55,217 nucleotides of DNA from Bacteroidales bacterium (lineage in GTDB: Bacteria; Bacteroidota; Bacteroidia; Bacteroidales; P3): contig JAFROL010000019.1 in NCBI GenBank assembly GCA_017429685.1, positions 1-55,217 on the forward strand, read 5' to 3'. The position numbers were made by a program, and so were the translations under genes. A model generated the notes under the pieces. It had not been told where the DNA came from and did no database searches. It worked only from the letters and a program-made list of their open reading frames with translations. The first letter of the stretch is position 1, and the number at the start of each line of letters is the position of its first letter. Positions 50,357 to 55,217 of the stretch are shown piece by piece.

Positions 50357-53300
50357 ATGAAAGCATTTAATAGGTTTTTTATATTGTCGTTATTATTCAT
50401 TTCATTTTTGCAGCCTTCACAGCTGCGGGCACAAATCAACATTTCCTCGCTTAGCCAAATCACTGATGCAGCTGGCCATTATGTCATTACGCAGGACATC
50501 ACCGGTGGCGCTCCGGGTGTTGCCTCCTTCAGCGGCACCCTTGAGGCCGACATCAACCCTGCGACAAAGATGCCCTATCGCATCAAGAACCTTACCGCAC
50601 CCCTCTTTACCACTCTTACCGGCACTGTGAAGAATCTGGTTATTGAGAGTGTGACTATAAGCGGTCACAGCGGCAACACCGGTGCTGTTGCCTGCACAGC
50701 CAACAGCGCGGCACGCATCTATAATGTGGGCATCCTCAATGGCTCGGTGGGCGGCACTGGTTACACAGGCGGATTGGTTGGCTTCCTTGACGGCACGGCC
50801 CGCGTTGTCAACTGCTATTCTTATGCTGACATCACCGGCGGCACCAATGTCGGCGGTATCGTTGGCTACAACAATGTGTCTACCGCCAGCAACAACCTCA
50901 AGACTATGGTCTTCGCCTGTATGTTTTACGGTAATATTACGGGCGGCAGTACGATTTCTCCTATTTATGGTGGAAATATCATTAGCAACAAGGACGCAAA
51001 CGGTGTGAGTAACTTCAACTATTTCCGCCTTGAGGCTCCCTATGTGAGTCCATCAGGTGTTACTTACAACTGCGCCCTTGGTGCCGAAGACCGTTTTCTG
51101 AAGCGCTTCGAGTTCTATCGCCACCTTCTCAACGGCCAACGAAAGCTGGCAGGCTGGTGGGCCACCGGCACCTACAGCGGCAGCAATATGCTGAAATGGG
51201 TGCTTCTGCCCGACAGCATTGGCAGCGACCACCCTTATCCCGTACTGATGGCACAAGGCAAATACCCCTCGGTGGTAAACATTGACGCTGCCAACGCAAC
51301 CACTGGCAAGCCGCGCAACCAGGGCGGCAAGCTGGGCCAGCTGGCGGTAACCATCCAGATGGGCAGCGGCGGCGCCGTCTACGCAGCCCCTACAGGCGCA
51401 GCAATCACCACACCGAGCCTCACCCTAAACATCACCGACAAGGACACGGCCCATTACAACTTCAACTACTATAAGGTGCAACTGCCTTATTATAACGATG
51501 TCGGAACCAACAACTATACTGGCAACCGAGTTGTTACGGGATGGAAGATAGTAAGTATCACTGGCGGTACGCCCGGCAGTTTCACCACGGGCAGTGACGC
51601 GCCGGCCTATAACTTCGCCGACCGCAACTGCACCAACAAAGACCTCTATGGCACTGGCGGCAGCAATCGCGTCTTTAACCAGGGCGCCTACTGGGACGTG
51701 CCTGAAGGAGTGACAGCCATCACCATCGAACCCTACTGGGCCAAATGCGTCTACTTGGCCGACCCAAACGCCGACAAGGTGTACAATCAGGCAATGACGA
51801 CTGGATATGATGTACCTAATGTTGGCGGCGGAAGCATCTATACTAACGGTGACGCATCTTTTAACAGCCAGATTGTTTTCACCACGATAGGTGATGCCAT
51901 TGCAAGTTCGGGCACGGCACTTTATTCGGGTATCAGCGAGGCGACGAGGAAGGGACAATCCGTTTATGACTATGCCGTAGTGCTTGTGGGCAATTATCAC
52001 CATATTGCATCTATAGCGGCAGATGAAAGCAAACCCTATACAGTTACCTCTGTCGACCTTGATGGCGACAACGAGCCGGACTATTCCTTTATGCTTCGCT
52101 TCAATGGCCGAACTGCATTTCATCCTTTGAGATACGATTTCCTGAACCTTGTAGGTCTCGGTATGGCGCAGAAGTCTACGGGTGGAACGGGTTCATACAA
52201 CTTTGGTATTATGCAGCCTAAGTACTGGTTCGAGGTGACAAATACCGCTCTCTTTCGCGTTACCCAGTTCGAGTACGACCGTAGCGACCGTGGCACTTTT
52301 CCATATATTGTGCAAGGTGGTGTGATGGAGCAGTGGGTGAGTGGCCAGAGCAGCAAAGTTGCAAACAAGACCACCTATTTCCTTGTTGGCGGCAACGTAT
52401 GGTTCAAGGAGTTCCATCGCGGCACCCACCAGGATTATACATATCAATCGAAACATCCACCTGTATCGGTCACGGGTGGCGACTACGACGAGTTCTATCT
52501 TACAGGTCTCTATCGAGGCGATATCACCAGCTATGCCGACAATGCCGAATGTTACATCAATGGAGGCCGCTTCGGCACTGTAGCCGGTGCTGCTATGGAG
52601 GGCTTGGGCAAAGCCAATGGTGCCGACAACACGGGCAACATCACCTGGCAAGTGCAGAATGCCGACATCCGTGAATTCTTTGCCGGTGGTATCAATGCTG
52701 CCCAACCGGTGACAGGTAATCTTAGTACCACAATTACGGGCGGCTATATCGAGTTGTACTGCGGCGGCCCCAAGTTCGGCGATATGAGCACCGGAAAGAC
52801 GGTAACCACCACGGCTACGGGCTGCACCTTCGGTACTTTCTTCGGAGCTGGATATGGAGGCAATTCTTACAGCCGTCAGGCACCATACAACCATAACAAT
52901 GTAATAAACTTTCCCCATAACAATGCTCAGGCTGGTAACGACGCTTCTTGGAACGCCTGGTTGGCAAGATTCTATAATCAAGATTACAGTAGCACTTATG
53001 GTGGTGTTTCCACTCAGTTCAACTACCAGTTCCTGCCTATGTCTGGTAATCTTGATAACTGTGCGCGTATTTTTGTGGAGTATGTAAAGTTCTCCCTGGC
53101 CACTTGCCGCAACGTTACTTCTACGTTGACGGGTTGCACCATCTTGAATGACTACTATGGCGGCGGTAGCCTTGGCGCGGTTAACGGCCCAGCCTCATCC
53201 ACCCTTGACAGTTGCACTGTGAACGGCAATGTATATGGTGCAGGCTTTTCGGCATCGCTGCCCACCGTCGAAGTGGATTCTATTGGCTTTAGGGTGGAAC

Positions 53301-55003
53301 CCTACTATTACGATGCCCTCGGCACCTATCGCACTGGCGTTAAAGGCGCAACAACCACCTACACTTGGGAACACGGCAATTCCATCGGCATTGATAAGCC
53401 TAACCATATACTCTACACGACAGAGAACCTTACCACTCTTGGACAAGTGATGGGCGATGTGTTGCTCACCATTACCGGCAACTCGCACATTGAGGGCGAT
53501 GTGTACGGCGGTGGAGCCTTGAGCAACGCCAATACCAATGCAAGCAACACTACCACGGTCAACATTCTTGGCGGCACATACGACGGCAATATCTATGGCG
53601 GAGGCCAGGGCCGACTGGCCGATGTCGACAATGGTATAACTGCCGTTGCCGCCAAAGTAAATGGCGTGGTCACAGTCAATATCGGCGAGGATGACGGTGC
53701 GGGCAACTATTCGGGCAGCGCAAACCTGACCGCAAGTTCGGTTTATGGCTGTAACAACACCAACGGCTCGCCGCAGGCCGATGTGTTTGTGAATGTTTAC
53801 AAGACGGCTCGGACGACCGGTACAAACACTGTGGCCGATGGCGGCTATGCCATAGACCAGGTGTTTGGCGGCGGCAATGCGGCCGACTATGCGCCTGAGA
53901 ATGGCAATGCCGCATCCACTAAGAAAGCGACGGTGCATATCTATACTTGCGACAACACCATCAGACGTATATTCGGCGGCGGCAACGCTGCTGCGGCCCA
54001 GGGGGTGGCTACAATCGTCGACGGCGGCCGCTTCGACTGGGCCTTCGGCGGCGGCAACGGTGAGATTACTGCTGCCAACATCGGCAATGGCGGTGTGGCG
54101 CTGACCGTGAATGGTGGCATTTTCAACCACCTCTTCAACGGAAGTAATCAAAACGGCACCATAGGAGGGTCGATTACGGCTACCCTGACCAGTTCGAGCG
54201 GATGTCAGGAGGATATCAAAGAGTACTTCTGCGGCAACAACCTGATGCCAATCACCACTGACCTTACTACTACTATTGTCTGCAATACAGAGTATCCAGT
54301 TTATATTGGAGACCTCTATGGCGGCTCTAATCTGGCACCCATCACAGGCAATGTCACGCTTACTGTAGATGGCGGCGTAATAGACAATGTCTATGCCGGC
54401 AGCAAGGGCACGAATGAAACCGACGCCAGCATCAGCGGCAACGTGCTGCTCAACATCCACGGCGGCACTATCGGCAACGCCTTCGGAGGCAGCAATGTCA
54501 AGGGTACCATCGGCGGCACAATAACGGTCAATGTGTATGAGAGCAGCGAGTGCGCGCTGAGCATAGACAATGTCTACGGCGGAGGTCACCTGGCACCATA
54601 CAGCCATTCTGCTGGTTACCCGGAAGTCAACATCATAAAAGGCACCGTCAACCAAAATGTGTTTGGCGGCGGTCTTGGTGCAGGTGCTGTGGTTACTGGT
54701 TCGCCTAAGGTTACCATTGGCGCCAAGAGGGAATCGGTGGCTTATCCCTGCCGTGTGGGAGGCGATGTGTTTGGTGGCGGAAATGCTGCTGCCATCAACG
54801 GCAACACCGATGTCGAGGTGACGAATAGGGCCGTTGTTAACCGAAATGTCTTCGGCGGCGGAAACGCTGCTGCCGTCAGCACCAATACTGAGGTCAAGCT
54901 TACGGGCCGCGCCAAGGTTTTCGGCAACGTTTACGGCGGCGGCAACCAAGGCCAGGTCGGAGGCGACACGAAAGTGATTGTCAACGGCGACGTTACTCCG
55001 TAA
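50357..55003 (+). CDS. Giant secreted repeat protein, GLUG-like and YGGG repeats (1548 residues)
   Basis: A signal peptide (1-26, ending QLRAQ) is followed by a region with GLUG-like turns (GGTGYTGGLVGFL, GGTNVGGIVGYNN, about 130-175), a middle part of about 600 residues without clear repeats, and from about residue 1030 many copies of a roughly 20-35-residue beta unit of the type GNVYGGGN..A.V.GNT.V.V.G (NIYGGGQGR, QVFGGGNAADY, VFGGGNAAAINGNTDVEV). The repeat half should fold as a right-handed beta-helix, as in adhesins. No T9SS sorting domain, membrane anchor or catalytic motif is visible at the C-terminus, which ends in a repeat (KVIVNGDVTP), so anchoring is unexplained. Near-identical DNA units invite recombination. 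A strong terminator follows. Confidence 0.8.
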   Translation: MKAFNRFFILSLLFISFLQPSQLRAQINISSLSQITDAAGHYVITQDITGGAPGVASFSGTLEADINPATKMPYRIKNLTAPLFTTLTGTVKNLVIESVTISGHSGNTGAVACTANSAARIYNVGILNGSVGGTGYTGGLVGFLDGTARVVNCYSYADITGGTNVGGIVGYNNVSTASNNLKTMVFACMFYGNITGGSTISPIYGGNIISNKDANGVSNFNYFRLEAPYVSPSGVTYNCALGAEDRFLKRFEFYRHLLNGQRKLAGWWATGTYSGSNMLKWVLLPDSIGSDHPYPVLMAQGKYPSVVNIDAANATTGKPRNQGGKLGQLAVTIQMGSGGAVYAAPTGAAITTPSLTLNITDKDTAHYNFNYYKVQLPYYNDVGTNNYTGNRVVTGWKIVSITGGTPGSFTTGSDAPAYNFADRNCTNKDLYGTGGSNRVFNQGAYWDVPEGVTAITIEPYWAKCVYLADPNADKVYNQAMTTGYDVPNVGGGSIYTNGDASFNSQIVFTTIGDAIASSGTALYSGISEATRKGQSVYDYAVVLVGNYHHIASIAADESKPYTVTSVDLDGDNEPDYSFMLRFNGRTAFHPLRYDFLNLVGLGMAQKSTGGTGSYNFGIMQPKYWFEVTNTALFRVTQFEYDRSDRGTFPYIVQGGVMEQWVSGQSSKVANKTTYFLVGGNVWFKEFHRGTHQDYTYQSKHPPVSVTGGDYDEFYLTGLYRGDITSYADNAECYINGGRFGTVAGAAMEGLGKANGADNTGNITWQVQNADIREFFAGGINAAQPVTGNLSTTITGGYIELYCGGPKFGDMSTGKTVTTTATGCTFGTFFGAGYGGNSYSRQAPYNHNNVINFPHNNAQAGNDASWNAWLARFYNQDYSSTYGGVSTQFNYQFLPMSGNLDNCARIFVEYVKFSLATCRNVTSTLTGCTILNDYYGGGSLGAVNGPASSTLDSCTVNGNVYGAGFSASLPTVEVDSIGFRVEPYYYDALGTYRTGVKGATTTYTWEHGNSIGIDKPNHILYTTENLTTLGQVMGDVLLTITGNSHIEGDVYGGGALSNANTNASNTTTVNILGGTYDGNIYGGGQGRLADVDNGITAVAAKVNGVVTVNIGEDDGAGNYSGSANLTASSVYGCNNTNGSPQADVFVNVYKTARTTGTNTVADGGYAIDQVFGGGNAADYAPENGNAASTKKATVHIYTCDNTIRRIFGGGNAAAAQGVATIVDGGRFDWAFGGGNGEITAANIGNGGVALTVNGGIFNHLFNGSNQNGTIGGSITATLTSSSGCQEDIKEYFCGNNLMPITTDLTTTIVCNTEYPVYIGDLYGGSNLAPITGNVTLTVDGGVIDNVYAGSKGTNETDASISGNVLLNIHGGTIGNAFGGSNVKGTIGGTITVNVYESSECALSIDNVYGGGHLAPYSHSAGYPEVNIIKGTVNQNVFGGGLGAGAVVTGSPKVTIGAKRESVAYPCRVGGDVFGGGNAAAINGNTDVEVTNRAVVNRNVFGGGNAAAVSTNTEVKLTGRAKVFGNVYGGGNQGQVGGDTKVIVNGDVTP

Positions 55004-55023
55004 TCGTCATCGGCAGACAGAGA

Positions 55024-55067
55024 AAATATCGTAGGCAGGGAGGAACCCCTGCCTACGATATTTTTTT
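55024..55067 (+). terminator. Terminator after the giant repeat protein gene
   Basis: A perfect 17-bp stem (55024-55040 and 55047-55063), loop AGGAAC, with T residues to 55067. Confidence 0.93.
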
Positions 55068-55217
55068 ATCTATAAACACTAGTGTCCATTAAAAGTTAAT
55101 ATTAAGTAAAATGCAATAAAGTCAGATTTCTAATAGCCTAAAAAAGAGGTGTGTTTTTTTGTAAAGAATTGATAACTACCCAAATGATCATTTGAAATCG
55201 TCGCGCACTAAAAACTG
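55068..55217. other. AT-rich right end, no gene seen
   Basis: 150 bases with no convincing coding start. The CTAGTGTCCATTAAAA-type sequence at about 55079-55094 could be the terminal inverted repeat of an insertion sequence running out of the window, but only one end is visible. Confidence 0.35.

Overview
The window reads as a chromosomal segment of a Bacteroidota bacterium, most likely an uncultured member of the order Bacteroidales. The evidence is the protein families (DUF3078, DUF4159, DUF4270, DUF4296, a type IX secretion C-terminal sorting domain, a PorE-like TPR/PD40 protein, the small subunit of methylmalonyl-CoA mutase), Bacteroidetes-type promoters (TTTG, 19 bases, TAnnTTTG; three perfect examples at 16711, 43786 and 49699) and the scarcity of Shine-Dalgarno sites. 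Species cannot be named from sequence alone.

Layout. 1-10.6 kb: the end of a secreted T9SS substrate, recQ converging on maf, then a minus-strand set (MORN-repeat protein, DUF4270 lipoprotein, shortened glycogen-synthase-like protein) divergent from recX and a DUF3078 protein, then a SAM hydroxide adenosyltransferase. 11.1-16.6 kb: a plus-strand run of sufC, a short sufD, a PorE-like protein and an MsbA-like ABC exporter. 16.7-24.1 kb: tRNA-Val, a DUF4296 lipoprotein, the ComM-like ATPase, a TSCPD protein and the sbcD-sbcC nuclease pair. 24.1-26.7 kb: a two-gene unit coding for a small membrane protein with five 11-residue repeats and a CASTOR/POLLUX-like membrane protein ending in a RyR domain. 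26.7-29.3 kb: an LTA-synthase-type sulfatase-fold enzyme and a DUF456 protein.

29.3-39 kb is read mostly on the minus strand: a REP-associated tyrosine transposase set in its own REP repeats, three small lipoproteins, a DppC-like permease, DUF59/SufT, sufE, lptG, mutA, DUF4159 and rsmE. Nearly every spacer in the 33-38 kb part holds a different short tandem array with a period of 8-10 bases. 39-43.6 kb is one 1519-residue secreted protein of unknown function. Two tRNA-Leu genes follow, and next to them lies a decayed island with integrase-like and Schlafen/AlbA_2-type remnants. 45-49.3 kb (minus) codes for an S41 protease and a U32 peptidase/ThrE exporter/aroE operon. The window ends with a truncated secreted-protein fragment behind a G8 tract and a 1548-residue surface protein with YGGG-type repeats.

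Fe-S biogenesis (SufC, SufD, SufE, DUF59) is split between two loci, and DNA repair functions (RecQ, RecX, SbcCD) are scattered. The least explained material is the RyR/hendecad gene pair, an 11-base-modular palindrome present three times, the spacer arrays, and the RAYT/REP cluster.
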